A stretch of 64,000 bases of DNA from Hyphomicrobiales bacterium (GTDB taxonomy: Bacteria > Pseudomonadota > Alphaproteobacteria > Rhizobiales > Beijerinckiaceae), in assembly GCA_028290285.1 (NCBI GenBank), contig JAQGKD010000096.1, forward strand, positions 1 to 64,000, in the 5' to 3' direction. Of this stretch, positions 36,248 to 45,330 are shown one piece after another. The translations under genes and the position numbers were made by a program. How positions within the stretch are numbered: the first letter of the stretch is position 1; each line of letters starts with the position of its first letter. The notes beneath the pieces are model-generated. The model had not been told where the DNA came from and searched no databases. It saw only the letters and a list, made by a program, of their open reading frames with translations.

Positions 36248-37873
36248 ATGACCATCTCGAAAAGCGTGGCTCCGGCCTCCAACGCCGCCGAACTGACCGT
36301 AACGGAATTGTCGGGGGCGCTGAAGCGCACCATCGAGGATCGCTTCGGCTATGTGCGGGTGCGCGGCGAAATTTCGGGCTATCGCGGCCCCCATTCTTCC
36401 GGCCACGCCTATTTCTGCCTGAAGGACGCGGGCGCACGCATCGACGCCGTCATGTGGAAGGGCACCTTCGCCAAGCTTCGCATCCGCCCGGAAGAGGGCA
36501 TGGAGGTGATCGCGACCGGCAAGATCACGACCTATCCCGGCAAATCGGCCTATCAGATCGTGGTGGACACCATCGAGCCCGCCGGAGTCGGCGCGCTGAT
36601 GGCGCTGCTCGACGAGCGGCGCAGGCGGCTCGCAGCCGAGGGCCTGTTCGACGAGGCGCGCAAACAGCTCATCCCCTATTTGCCCGAGGTCATTGGCGTG
36701 GTGACCTCGCCGACCGGCGCGGTCATCCGCGACATCCTGCACCGCATCGCCGACCGTTTCCCGCGCCGCGTCATCGTCTGGCCCGTTCGGGTTCAGGGGG
36801 AGACCAGCGCGGCGGAGGTTGCGCGCGCCATCGAGGGCTTCAATGCCCTGCCGGAGGGCGGGCCGATTCCGCGCCCCGACGTCATCATCGTGGCGCGCGG
36901 CGGCGGCTCGCTCGAGGATCTCTGGGGCTTCAACGACGAATTGGTGGTCCGGGCCGCCGCCGCCAGCATGATTCCGCTGATCTCGGCGGTCGGCCACGAG
37001 ACCGACACGACGCTGATCGATTTCGCATCCGATCTCCGCGCACCGACGCCGACCGGCGCGGCTGAGATGTGCGTGCCCGTTCTCGCCGACCTGCTCGCCC
37101 ATACGGCGGCCCTGACGCTCCGTCACCGGGGGGCAGCGCGTCGCTTTCTCGAAGGACGGCGCAGCGAATTGCGCGGCCTCGTACGCGCCCTGCCGAACGG
37201 CGATGCCGTGGTCGCCGTGCCTCGCCAGCGGCTCGACCGCGCCACCGAACGTCTCGACCAGCGCCTCCAGACGAGTCTCCGCGAGCAGCATCTGCGTCTC
37301 GGGCGGGCATCGCAGCGCCTCGCGCGCCATTCCCCGCAGGCCGAACTCGCCCGCAGGCAGGGCAGGGCGACGGCCGCCGGGGAGCGACTTCTGCGTCTGC
37401 GCCCCGAGCTGGTGGCCCGCCGCCGCACGAAGCTCGTCGAAATCGACGCGCGCCTGCGCCGGGCGCTAGCGTCGCGCGCCGCCCTGGAGCGCCAGGCCAG
37501 CGCGTCGGCGCGCGCAAAGCTCGACCAGTTGGGCGAACGGCTTCAGCGCGCCTACGCCAACGACCGCGGACGCCGCACCGAACGCCTCCTCACCATGAGC
37601 AAGCTCCTGGGCTCGCTGGGCTATCGCAACGTGCTGGCGCGCGGCTTCGCTCTGGTGCGCGATGCGGCCGGCCAGCCGCTGCGCTCGGCGCTGAACATCG
37701 CGCCCGGCGATCGGCTAGATCTCGAATTCGCCGACGGACGCGTCGCCGCCGTGGCCGAGGGGACGCCACCGGCCGAACCGGCGCGCAGCAGGCCCGCATC
37801 CACCAGATCGGCTTCCGAAAAGCCCGTCCCGGCCAGAAAAAGCGCGCCTCAGGGGCAGGGGAGCCTTTTCTGA
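36248..37873 (+). CDS. xseA: Exodeoxyribonuclease VII large subunit
   Basis: This 541-residue nuclease subunit has an N-terminal OB-fold (about 15-110, [27 protein letters not shown] with [10 protein letters not shown]) and the catalytic domain with [17 protein letters not shown] and [17 protein letters not shown] long Arg-rich coiled coil (about 290-440) follows, then a C-terminal segment with [14 protein letters not shown]. It is longer than the roughly 450-residue E. coli enzyme owing to a Pro/Ser/Lys-rich tail. The small subunit xseB is not in the window. Confidence 0.95.
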   Translation: MTISKSVAPASNAAELTVTELSGALKRTIEDRFGYVRVRGEISGYRGPHSSGHAYFCLKDAGARIDAVMWKGTFAKLRIRPEEGMEVIATGKITTYPGKSAYQIVVDTIEPAGVGALMALLDERRRRLAAEGLFDEARKQLIPYLPEVIGVVTSPTGAVIRDILHRIADRFPRRVIVWPVRVQGETSAAEVARAIEGFNALPEGGPIPRPDVIIVARGGGSLEDLWGFNDELVVRAAAASMIPLISAVGHETDTTLIDFASDLRAPTPTGAAEMCVPVLADLLAHTAALTLRHRGAARRFLEGRRSELRGLVRALPNGDAVVAVPRQRLDRATERLDQRLQTSLREQHLRLGRASQRLARHSPQAELARRQGRATAAGERLLRLRPELVARRRTKLVEIDARLRRALASRAALERQASASARAKLDQLGERLQRAYANDRGRRTERLLTMSKLLGSLGYRNVLARGFALVRDAAGQPLRSALNIAPGDRLDLEFADGRVAAVAEGTPPAEPARSRPASTRSASEKPVPARKSAPQGQGSLF

Positions 37874-37965
37874 AAGCGCAAACTTGCGGCTCCGTCTTTG
37901 TTCCAGATCGCAGCGACAGGGAATTCCGTTAGGATAGAAAGAATCCTGGGGGAAACGGAAACGAC

Positions 37966-38709
37966 ATGCGCATCGCCTTCATGTCCGACATTCACGGCAA
38001 TCGCGAGGCGTTCGACGCCTGCCTCGCCCATGCCGGACGTGTGGGCTACGACCGGCTGGTCCTTCTGGGCGATTTCGTCGGTTACGGCGCCGATCCCGTC
38101 TATGTCGTGGATCGTGTCGCGGAACTCGTGGCCAAGGGCGCGATCGCCCTGCTCGGCAATCACGACGAAGCGGCCATGACCGGAAATACCGAGGGCATGA
38201 ACCAGTATGCGCGCGATTCCATCCTCTGGACCTGCGCTGAGCTGGATGATTCGCAGCGCGAATTCCTGGGCTCGCTGGAAACCTCGGTGAGCGAAGACGA
38301 CCGTCTCTACGTCCATTCGGAAGCGACCGCGCCGCGCGCCTGGCATTACATCACCAATGCAGCCGAGGCCGAGCGCAGCATGCGTGCGACCGAGAAGCGG
38401 CTCACATTCTGTGGCCACACGCACCGCCCGCAGCTTTATCACATGGCGTCGATGAAGCCGGCAGTGCATTTCAAGCCGCCCTCGGGCCAGCCGATCCCGC
38501 TCATAGGCAACCGGAAGTGGCTCGCCGTGCAGGGCGCGGTCGGCCAGCCGCGCGATGAAAATCCGGCTGCCGCATGGGGGCTTTTTGACACCGAATCGGT
38601 CGAGTTCACCTATATGCGCGTGCCCTATGACATCGAGACGGCTGCGGGGAAAATTCACGCCGCCCATCTGCCGCAGATCCTCGCGGCGCGCCTTTATATC
38701 GGACGGTGA
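37966..38709 (+). CDS. Metallophosphoesterase (calcineurin-like)
   Basis: This 247-residue phosphoesterase has the five metal-binding motifs: SDIHGN (residues 7-12), LLGDFVGYGADP, LLGNHDEA, an active-site His near VHSEATAP, and FCGHTHRP. The GNHD spacing resembles small protein phosphatase or cyclic-nucleotide phosphodiesterase members. The ATG 37966 has GGGGGAAAC upstream. It ends 4 bases before the kinase-USP gene, so the two are coupled and the phosphoesterase is a candidate antagonist of the kinase. Confidence 0.9.
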   Translation: MRIAFMSDIHGNREAFDACLAHAGRVGYDRLVLLGDFVGYGADPVYVVDRVAELVAKGAIALLGNHDEAAMTGNTEGMNQYARDSILWTCAELDDSQREFLGSLETSVSEDDRLYVHSEATAPRAWHYITNAAEAERSMRATEKRLTFCGHTHRPQLYHMASMKPAVHFKPPSGQPIPLIGNRKWLAVQGAVGQPRDENPAAAWGLFDTESVEFTYMRVPYDIETAAGKIHAAHLPQILAARLYIGR

Positions 38710-38713
38710 TCGC

Positions 38714-40168
38714 ATGGTTCGCCAGCAACTCAGGCCCGGTGACACGCTCGACGGCTTCCTCATCGGCGAAAAGCTTCACGCGGGCGGCATGGCTTCGCTT
38801 TGGCGCGTCACCAAGCCCGGCATCGACGTCCCCATCGTCATGAAGGTGCCCACCATCCTGGATGGAGACGATGCGACCATCATCGTCGGCTTCGAGATGG
38901 AAATGATGATCCTGCCGCGCCTGACGGGCATCCATGTGCCTCGCTGCTTCGCGGTGAAGGATTTCGCGAAACAGCCCTACATCGTCATGGAATATATCCA
39001 GGGCCATTCGCTGCTGACGATACTCGATGACGCGCCTCTCCCCCCTGCGCAAGTTGCGGAGATCGGCGCGAAAGTGGCTGCCGCGCTGGTAGATCTGCAT
39101 CGCCAGAATGTCGTGCACCTCGACATCAAGCCCTCGAACATCATGATGCGCGACAGCGGCGAGGCGGCCTTCATCGACTTCGGACTCTCGCGTCATCTGG
39201 CGCTGCCGGATCTTCTGGAGGAGGAGTTTCGCGTTCCCATGGGCACGGGTCCCTACATTTCGCCCGAGCAGGTGCTGCACAATCGCTCCGATCCACGCTC
39301 GGACATATTCTCGCTGGGCGTGCTGCTCTATCATTTCGCCACCAAGGTCCGTCCGTGGGGCCTGCCGAAATTCAACAGAACGCTCCGCCGCAGGCTCTGG
39401 CGTGATCCCGTGCCGCCGCGCAAGCTCGTGCCCGCCATCCCGCCGTGGTTGCAGGAAGTGATCCTGCGTTGCCTCGAACCCGATGCCGACCAGCGCTATC
39501 CCACAGCGGCGCAACTGGCTTTCGATCTCCAGCATCCAGACGAAGTCCGCCTCACCGAGCGCGCGACGCGAATGGAGCGTTCGGGGTTTTTCAAGACGCT
39601 GCGCCGCCGCTTCAAGGCGACGGCGCTCGAATCCCGTCCTCGCGATCCCGGTGAATTGCCGGTGAGTTCTGCCCCCATCGTTCTCGCAGCCGTCGATCTG
39701 AGCGACGGCATGGAGCGTCTCGCGACGGCCTTGCGCGCGGAGGCCGGCCGTGTTCTCGCCTCGGTCCCCGGCGTCCGGCTCGCCTGCGTTAACGTGCTGA
39801 AGCTCAATCGGATCGGCCTGAACTATCCGCTCGATCACGAGGGCCGGAACATCCACGTCAACAGGCTCGTCGAGTTGAAGGAATGGGCCCGGCCCCTGGC
39901 CCTGAAATCGGGCGACGTGACGTTCCACGTCCTCGAGCATTCCGATCCCGCCACGGCGCTGCTCGAATTCGCCAAGTCGAACAATGTCGACCAGATCCTG
40001 ATCTGCGCCCGCGCCAGCTCGAACCTGCGCCGCTATCTCGGCAGCGTGTCCTCGCAGGTGGTTGCCGAGGCCCCCTGCACGGTGACGGTGATCCGCCTGC
40101 CGCAGGGAAGCGGCGCGGTCTACGAGGCGGCCGCCGCTCCTTCGGACGTGCCGCTGACGCTGCCTTGA
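38714..40168 (+). CDS. Hanks-type Ser/Thr kinase fused to a universal stress protein domain
   Basis: This 484-residue cytoplasmic protein has a kinase domain at about 12-278: Gly-loop GEKLHAGGMASLW, Lys44, the catalytic loop VVHLDIKPSN (Asp137, Asn142, with Leu in place of the usual Arg of HRD), DFG at 155-157 and SPE at 183-185. Basic residues link to a universal stress protein domain (about 319-470) starting IVLAAVDLSD. This domain keeps most of the nucleotide-site pattern near RRYLGSVSSQVVAEAPCTV. The missing Arg in HRD is typical of kinases not controlled by activation-loop phosphorylation. It is coupled to the upstream phosphoesterase. Confidence 0.92.
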   Translation: MVRQQLRPGDTLDGFLIGEKLHAGGMASLWRVTKPGIDVPIVMKVPTILDGDDATIIVGFEMEMMILPRLTGIHVPRCFAVKDFAKQPYIVMEYIQGHSLLTILDDAPLPPAQVAEIGAKVAAALVDLHRQNVVHLDIKPSNIMMRDSGEAAFIDFGLSRHLALPDLLEEEFRVPMGTGPYISPEQVLHNRSDPRSDIFSLGVLLYHFATKVRPWGLPKFNRTLRRRLWRDPVPPRKLVPAIPPWLQEVILRCLEPDADQRYPTAAQLAFDLQHPDEVRLTERATRMERSGFFKTLRRRFKATALESRPRDPGELPVSSAPIVLAAVDLSDGMERLATALRAEAGRVLASVPGVRLACVNVLKLNRIGLNYPLDHEGRNIHVNRLVELKEWARPLALKSGDVTFHVLEHSDPATALLEFAKSNNVDQILICARASSNLRRYLGSVSSQVVAEAPCTVTVIRLPQGSGAVYEAAAAPSDVPLTLP

Positions 40169-40222
40169 CCCGATTGCGGTGGTAATTGCCGAACTTTCGG
40201 TCTAAGCACGAGTTCAATCATC

Positions 40223-40462
40223 ATGACATCGGGCACAGGCGACATGAACCGCTTCGAACGCCGTCCACTGCCAGCAGGCGAAGCCCAGATCGAATATCTC
40301 GACGGGGATTTCAGGGTCCTGCGTCCGGGCACCTTCGTGCGCTGCGCCGTCACCAACGAGCCGATCGCGCTCGAGGACCTGCGCTACTGGGATGTCGACA
40401 GGCAGGAAGCCTATTCGACGCCGGAAGCCAAGCTCAAACGCCTCGGTTTACCGCGCGTCTGA
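40223..40462 (+). CDS. DUF2093 protein
   Basis: This 79-residue cytoplasmic protein (72 if it starts at ATG 40244, which has AGG upstream) has the DUF2093 pattern: IEYLDGDFRVLRPGTFVRCAVT followed by IALEDLRYWDVDRQEAY. Function unknown; the family is restricted to alphaproteobacteria. It ends abutting the convergent lpxK (stop codons adjacent at 40460-40465), the order I recall from other genomes. Confidence 0.82.
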   Translation: MTSGTGDMNRFERRPLPAGEAQIEYLDGDFRVLRPGTFVRCAVTNEPIALEDLRYWDVDRQEAYSTPEAKLKRLGLPRV

Positions 40463-41461
40463 TTAAGCCCTCCTGGCGCGGATCGTCGCAAGCCACGCCG
40501 TGATGGCGGCGGGATCGCCGAAAGACAGCGTCACTGGCAATGTCGCAAAATCAGTGGCATTGACCGGCAGACGGCAGGCATCCTTCTCTGTCGTGACGAT
40601 GATCTCGGCGCCGCTTAGTCGGGCGGCGTCAGATACAGAATCCAGATCGCCCTGCGTGTAGGCATGGTGATCCGCGAACGCGCGCCGCCCCACGATGCGC
40701 GCGCCGCATCCCCTAAGCGTGTCGAAGAACTTTTCGGGACGCCCGATCCCCGCGAAAGCGAACACAGCCTTGCCGCGCAACCGTTCGACCGCGTCGGGCG
40801 CGGGCGCGAGGCGGCCGGTGAACACGGGTAGTCCACCCGCCTGCACCTGCGCGGCGACACCATCTCCGGCACGTCCCGGTCCCACGATCAGAACGGCCTC
40901 GACGGCCCGCAGCTGACCGTCGAGTGGTGCGCGCAACGGGCCTGCCGGGAGGCACAATCCGTTGCCGACACCAGTCGCGCCATCGACCACGGCGAGCGAT
41001 AGGACCTTTGCCAGGGCCGGATTCTGCAATCCGTCGTCCATGACGACGATGCTTGCGCCTGCGAGCGCCGCCGCTTTTGCGCCCGCTACCCGATCCGTAC
41101 AGATGAAGACCGGAGCGACACGTGCGAGCAACAACGGCTCGTCCCCAACCATCGCGGCGTCATGGCGGGCAGGGTCGACCCGCAGGGGCGTCGTGCTGGA
41201 AAGTGCGCCGCCATAGCCGCGCGACAGGAACATCGGCCGCTCTCCCGATGCTGCGAGCACTTGCGCGCAGGCGATGGCGGCCGGCGTCTTGCCCGCGCCA
41301 CCAGCCACGAAATTGCCGATGCACAACACAGGCACATCCGACTCCACGCCGGAACGCGACATGCGCCGCGCCGTCACCGCGCCATAGATTGCACCGAGCG
41401 GCGACAGAAGGCGCGCAAGTCCGCTTGCCTGCTCCCGCCACCAGAAGGCGGGCGCCCGCAT
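40463..41461 (-). CDS. lpxK: Tetraacyldisaccharide 4'-kinase
   Basis: This 332-residue inner-membrane-associated kinase phosphorylates the lipid A disaccharide at the 4' position. It opens APAFWWREQASG. A Walker A-like GNFVAGGAGKTPAAIA (about 47-62) is present, as is the metal/catalytic region in IVVMDDGLQNPAL. The start ATG overlaps the waaA stop by one base (TGATG). It is the last gene of a lipid A/Kdo operon running leftward from 44598. Confidence 0.95.
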   Translation of the reverse strand: MRAPAFWWREQASGLARLLSPLGAIYGAVTARRMSRSGVESDVPVLCIGNFVAGGAGKTPAAIACAQVLAASGERPMFLSRGYGGALSSTTPLRVDPARHDAAMVGDEPLLLARVAPVFICTDRVAGAKAAALAGASIVVMDDGLQNPALAKVLSLAVVDGATGVGNGLCLPAGPLRAPLDGQLRAVEAVLIVGPGRAGDGVAAQVQAGGLPVFTGRLAPAPDAVERLRGKAVFAFAGIGRPEKFFDTLRGCGARIVGRRAFADHHAYTQGDLDSVSDAARLSGAEIIVTTEKDACRLPVNATDFATLPVTLSFGDPAAITAWLATIRARRA

Positions 41462-42750
41462 CAGCGGCGCTCCATGCGCATCTGCATGAAATAGGGTTCT
41501 AGTGCCTGCACGACATTGGCCGATGCGCCGCCGAGCTTGTCGACGGCCTCCCCGGCGGCGCGTGCGGTGCGGCGCAGATGCGCCACGTCTGAAAATAGGA
41601 GGGAGAGGGCGCGCGCGAGCGTATCCGCGTCGCCCACCTCGATCGCCCCGTTCGCTTTGTCCAGCGCCTGATAGACCTCGGCGAAATTCGCCACATTCGG
41701 CCCGTGCAGGATGGCGCTGCCGAGTTTCGCGGGCTCAATCGGGTTCTGGCCGCCGCGGCCGGCCATGGATTTGCCGACGAAGACGATCCCCGAGAGACGA
41801 TAGAACAGCCCGAGTTCGCCCATCGTATCAGCGATGTAAAAGCCGGTGTCCCGGTCGGGCTGGTCGCCGCGCGAGCGCAACGCGGGCAGCACGCCGCGCG
41901 CTTTCGCCATGGCCGCGATCTCCGGGCCCCTGTTGGCGTGACGCGGTACGACGACAGTGAGAAGGCTCGGGAAACGCGTCAGCAATTGCTGGTGAACGGC
42001 GAGCGCGATCTCTTCCTCGCCGGCATGGGTGGAAGCCGCGACCCAGATCGGACGCGGGCCGATCAATCCGGACAATTGTGCGAGTTTGGCGGCATCGACC
42101 GGCGGCGCGCCGACATCGAACTTCAAGTTGCCGACGACCTGCACGCGCGGTGCGCCCAGCATCATCAGCCGCGCGGCATCGTCCTTGGTCTGCGCGAGAC
42201 AAAGGTCGATGCGCTGCAGGATTCCCGAGATGAATCCGGGCAGGCGCTGCCAGCGCTGGAACGAGCGTTCCGACAGCCGCGCATTGACCAGCACCAGCGG
42301 TATCTCGCGGTTGGTCACTTCCAGGATGAGATTCGGCCAGAGCTCCGATTCCGCAATGATGACCAGATCCGGCCGCCAGTGATCTAGAAAACGGCGCATG
42401 TATTTCGGCACGTCGAGCGGCACATATTGATGCACCGCACCGCCGGGCATGCGCGCAGCCAGGACCTGCGCCGATGTCACCGTGCCCGTGGTGATGACGA
42501 TGTGAAAGCCGCGCGTGCGCAATTGCTCGACGAGCGGCAGGAGTGCGAGACCTTCGCCGACGCTCGCGCCATGCAGCCATGCAACGCGCCCGTCGGGGCG
42601 CGGCAGGCTCGCCTGGCCCATCCGCTCGCCCATGCGTCGCAGGTCTTCCTTGCCCCGCTGCCTGCGCCACGTCAGCAGGGCGGGGCCGAGCGGACCCAGC
42701 AGCGCCGTGAGGCCGCGATAGGCGGCGAGCAATGGCAGGCGATCCATCAT
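41461..42750 (-). CDS. waaA: 3-deoxy-D-manno-octulosonic-acid (Kdo) transferase
   Basis: This 429-residue membrane-anchored glycosyltransferase (GT-B fold, GT30 family) transfers Kdo to lipid IVA. It has an N-terminal hydrophobic anchor, WLHGASVGEGLALLPL (catalytic Glu in GASVGE), GTVTSAQV, and the CMP-binding end FVGKSMAGRGGQNPIEPAKLG. The start overlaps the end of the DUF374 gene (ATGA). Confidence 0.95.
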   Translation of the reverse strand: MMDRLPLLAAYRGLTALLGPLGPALLTWRRQRGKEDLRRMGERMGQASLPRPDGRVAWLHGASVGEGLALLPLVEQLRTRGFHIVITTGTVTSAQVLAARMPGGAVHQYVPLDVPKYMRRFLDHWRPDLVIIAESELWPNLILEVTNREIPLVLVNARLSERSFQRWQRLPGFISGILQRIDLCLAQTKDDAARLMMLGAPRVQVVGNLKFDVGAPPVDAAKLAQLSGLIGPRPIWVAASTHAGEEEIALAVHQQLLTRFPSLLTVVVPRHANRGPEIAAMAKARGVLPALRSRGDQPDRDTGFYIADTMGELGLFYRLSGIVFVGKSMAGRGGQNPIEPAKLGSAILHGPNVANFAEVYQALDKANGAIEVGDADTLARALSLLFSDVAHLRRTARAAGEAVDKLGGASANVVQALEPYFMQMRMERR

Positions 42751-43466
42751 CGCCCGGCCTCTTGCGCGGGCGCACCCGGATCGCGCGAGTTCACGAGCGC
42801 GAAGGCGCGTTGATGCACCGCATTGAGGCCGTCTTCGACAGCCTGCCGGGCCGTCTCGATGTCATCTTCGCTCGCGTCTCGGGCGACGCGGATCGGCTCG
42901 CCGAGCACCATCGCACCGCGACCGAAGGGCAGCGCAAGGCTGGCGTGATCCCACGAATCGAAATCAATCCGCCGCGCGCTCACGACAGCAATCGGATAAA
43001 TCGGCCGGCCAGACATGCGCGCCAGGGTCACGATTCCAGCGCCCGCGCGTCGCGAGACTTTGGGGATGTCGGCCGTGAGCACCATGGTCGAACCCTGTTC
43101 GAGCGCGCGAACCATTTCGCGCAGCGCCTTTGCGCCGCCTCGTCTCTGCATCTTCGCGGGGTCGCCGCCCGATCCGCGAATCGGACGCACCCCTAGCCGG
43201 CGCAGAACCTGCGCGTTTATTTCGCCATCGCCGTGGCGTGAAATCAGGGCGCTTACATTAGCGCCCTCAGGCCATGCAACATGAATCATGAAATGCTGGC
43301 CGTGCCACATGGCCGCGATGACTGGCAATTCGGACGCGATACGCGTGGGAAAATCAGCCGGCTCGACCACGAAGCGGGTCGTCGCGCGAACCAGCCGGAG
43401 ATAAGCCGTTGCAACAACGCCAATGGCGCTGCGCACGAAAGCAGATCGGCCGATTTGCTTCAGCAT
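42747..43466 (-). CDS. DUF374 lysophospholipid acyltransferase-like protein
   Basis: This 239-residue membrane protein of the lysophospholipid acyltransferase superfamily (DUF374) opens with an N-terminal anchor (about 10-28). The segment AAMWHGQHFMIH precedes LISRHGDGEI, and STMVLTADIPKVSRRAGAGIVTLA follows. The canonical HxxxxD is present as HGQHFMIH only in modified form. In Rhizobiales this gene neighbours waaA and is suspected to act in lipid A secondary acylation, which is not proven. The start ATG 43464-43466 was chosen because upstream frame sequence is antisense to DUF4170. Confidence 0.85.
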   Translation of the reverse strand: MLKQIGRSAFVRSAIGVVATAYLRLVRATTRFVVEPADFPTRIASELPVIAAMWHGQHFMIHVAWPEGANVSALISRHGDGEINAQVLRRLGVRPIRGSGGDPAKMQRRGGAKALREMVRALEQGSTMVLTADIPKVSRRAGAGIVTLARMSGRPIYPIAVVSARRIDFDSWDHASLALPFGRGAMVLGEPIRVARDASEDDIETARQAVEDGLNAVHQRAFALVNSRDPGAPAQEAGR

Positions 43467-43503
43467 GCGGCCCTTCTGGATCGCTCGGTCAGACGGTTGT
43501 CCG

Positions 43504-43737
43504 TCACGCCGGATCGAGGAACCGATGCAGATGAACGACGAAATAACGCATATGCGCATTATCGACGGTCTGCTGCGCCTTCGCCTTCCACGCCATATGG
43601 GCGGAAGCGTAATTCGGGAAGATCCCGACGATGTCGATCTTCGAGGGGTCCCTGAACTCGGTTCCATCGAGGCTGTCGAGCTCGCCGCCGAAAACGAGGT
43701 GTAGCAACTGCTTGGATTCGCGGGTGGTGTCGTTCAT
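43504..43737 (-). CDS. DUF4170 protein
   Basis: This 77-residue cytoplasmic protein has the DUF4170 signature: LLHLVFGGELDSLDGTEFRD, VGIFPNYASAHMAWKAKAQ and a terminal RYFVVHLHRFLDP. Function unknown. It is conserved between the cysQ-like gene and the DUF374 acyltransferase gene in Rhizobiales, so a link to lipid A assembly is inferred from context only. Confidence 0.87.
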   Translation of the reverse strand: MNDTTRESKQLLHLVFGGELDSLDGTEFRDPSKIDIVGIFPNYASAHMAWKAKAQQTVDNAHMRYFVVHLHRFLDPA

Positions 43738-43791
43738 CGTCTTGACCGGTCTCTCGTTTCTGTCGGGCCGAAGTGGTGCGGGGCCTCGTCC

Positions 43792-44598
43792 TCAGGGTTG
43801 ATCCCGCCGCATCATTGCGGTGAGTTCGTCGTGAATTCTTTGCGGCGCGGCGGCGAGCACGCCATGCCGGGGTGAAGGGCGGTTGTAAACGGGTCTGCGC
43901 CCGCTGAGATCGGTGAGCCGTCCTCCGGCCTCATGCACGATCAGGTCGGCCGCCGCTATATCCCAATCGTGCGAATTGGTCGAGGCGAGACCCGCTTCTA
44001 TCTCGCCGGAACCCACCATCGCCAGACGATAGGCGAGCGAGGGAATCTTGGGTTGCGGGAGAAAGTCGAGACCGCGCCGCCCGAGGTGATCGAGCATCGG
44101 AACAGGCCCGGCGATACGCCCGCCCGAAAGGCTTGGCGCCTGCGAAACGCGGGCCGCGGCGCCGTCTATCTGCGCGCCGGCTCCTGCGATGGCCGTGTAG
44201 GTACGTCCCAGCGCAGGAAGATGCAGGACTCCCAGCACGGGCACGCCATCGTCCACGACGGCAATCGAGACGGCCCAGCGTGGGTCGCCGATCATGAAGG
44301 CCCGCGTCCCGTCGATAGGATCGACGATGAAGACGCGCACCCGCTCCAGCCGGTCGGGAGTATCGATGCTTTCCTCGGAGAGCCAGCCGGCGCCGGGATC
44401 GAGCGCACCCAGTTCCGCGCGCAACATCCGGTCGACGGCATGGTCGGCCTCGGTGACCGGCGAGCCGCCCTCCTTGGATTGCACCCCGGCGCTCGTGCGT
44501 GCGCCGGGCCGGTAGGCCGCCATGGCGATTTCGCCCGCACGGCGCGCAGCGGCGAGGACGGCCGGCAGCAACGTCACGGGATCCGGGAGCAGGCTCAA
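43792..44598 (-). CDS. Inositol monophosphatase-family phosphatase (CysQ-like 3'(2'),5'-bisphosphate nucleotidase)
   Basis: This 268-residue lithium-sensitive-type phosphatase has metal-binding motifs WLSEES (Glu), VDPIDGTRAF (DPxDGT) and the late WDIAAADLI (WDxAAxxLI). It resembles CysQ, which removes PAP, but inositol-phosphate activity cannot be excluded. It begins at TTG 44596-44598 with GAGG 9 bases upstream. It heads the operon with DUF4170, DUF374, waaA and lpxK. Confidence 0.87.
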   Translation of the reverse strand: MSLLPDPVTLLPAVLAAARRAGEIAMAAYRPGARTSAGVQSKEGGSPVTEADHAVDRMLRAELGALDPGAGWLSEESIDTPDRLERVRVFIVDPIDGTRAFMIGDPRWAVSIAVVDDGVPVLGVLHLPALGRTYTAIAGAGAQIDGAAARVSQAPSLSGGRIAGPVPMLDHLGRRGLDFLPQPKIPSLAYRLAMVGSGEIEAGLASTNSHDWDIAAADLIVHEAGGRLTDLSGRRPVYNRPSPRHGVLAAAPQRIHDELTAMMRRDQP

Positions 44599-44805
44599 GC
44601 GGCGCAGCCTCGATGAAACGCGGACGCGCTCGTTCTAGGCTGGCAAGCCTGGGAAGCGCGTGTCCGACAAATGCGTAAGTATCAAGATGTAAGGGCGCCC
44701 CCGTCCGAGCGCAAGCGGCACGTTCAGGCGTCCGGCGCGACCGGGCAACGCGGGCGCGACCGGGTCAGCGCAGGCGCGACCGGGTCAGCGCAGGCGCGAC
44801 CGGGG
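44599..44805. other. Intergenic region with tandem repeat
   Basis: Outside the repeat this stretch holds about 130 bases with no recognisable gene. It must carry the start signals of the cysQ-like gene on the minus strand. Confidence 0.4.
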
Positions 44806-44811
44806 TCAGCG
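44731..44811. repeat. 20-bp tandem repeat, four copies
   Basis: Units start at 44731, 44751, 44771 and 44791. The second and third differ at one position, the first is degenerate and the fourth carries one extra G. The core is GCGCGACCGGGTCAGCG. The array runs into the last codons of the porin-like gene (stop at 44806-44808). It has no dyad symmetry and no reading-frame constraint. Confidence 0.85.
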
Positions 44812-45228
44812 GGTGATGGGGTCGTAATCGCTCTTTGTACCGCCGACACGGATGTGCGCGCGATTGAGGCCCTCGCCCTCGCTGCCGTACCCCGGCGGGA
44901 GAGGCTCGCCAAAACGGAAGCCGCCGACGCCCGGCGCATCGGAGCGCAGGCCGCGGCCGACATCGATTCGCAATCGTCCGCCGATCCTGACGCAGGCGTC
45001 GCTGCCCTCGACGGCCACGAAGCCCTGACCGTAGCGCGCACAATGATTCGGAGCGCTCTGGCGCGGTGCGGCGCTGCCCGGAGCCGCCTTGCGACCCTCC
45101 GCCATCTGGGCCTCTGCGATAGACGTGGCGCTGAAGAGAAGAAGGGCGGTCCCGAACCCGCGCGCGACCATGCCCGTGAAGAAAGGTGTCATCGGGAGAC
45201 GCGAGATTTTCACGAGGGCATGTCTCAT
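44806..45228 (-). CDS. Short secreted protein with porin N-terminal-like motif
   Basis: This 140-residue exported protein has a signal peptide (hydrophobic residues about 24-40, ending in IAEAQ). The mature part contains CARYGQGFVAVEGSDACVRIGG, matching the opening of the Rhizobiales Omp2b/RopA porins with its two cysteines, followed by RLRIDVG. A porin would continue for about 350 residues, but this gene stops after a Gly-rich tail and no porin remnant follows in the 200 bases to the cysQ-like gene. It is either a stand-alone short protein or a truncated porin. A 20-bp tandem repeat begins at its 3' end. Confidence 0.6.
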   Translation of the reverse strand: MRHALVKISRLPMTPFFTGMVARGFGTALLLFSATSIAEAQMAEGRKAAPGSAAPRQSAPNHCARYGQGFVAVEGSDACVRIGGRLRIDVGRGLRSDAPGVGGFRFGEPLPPGYGSEGEGLNRAHIRVGGTKSDYDPITR

Positions 45229-45330
45229 CGAGGGCCTCTGTCGGGCGGTGCCTCATCGGGCACGTAGGCTGCCTATTGAAGCGATCATGATGGCAGCATC
45301 GTGAAAGCGGAGCTGCCGCAAAGTCACGAA

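Noticed and set aside
36137..37330. Open frame upstream of purD, over 390 codons
   Set aside because: It is antisense to xseA with Arg/Gly-rich shadow composition; PurD family sequence starts at 36136.
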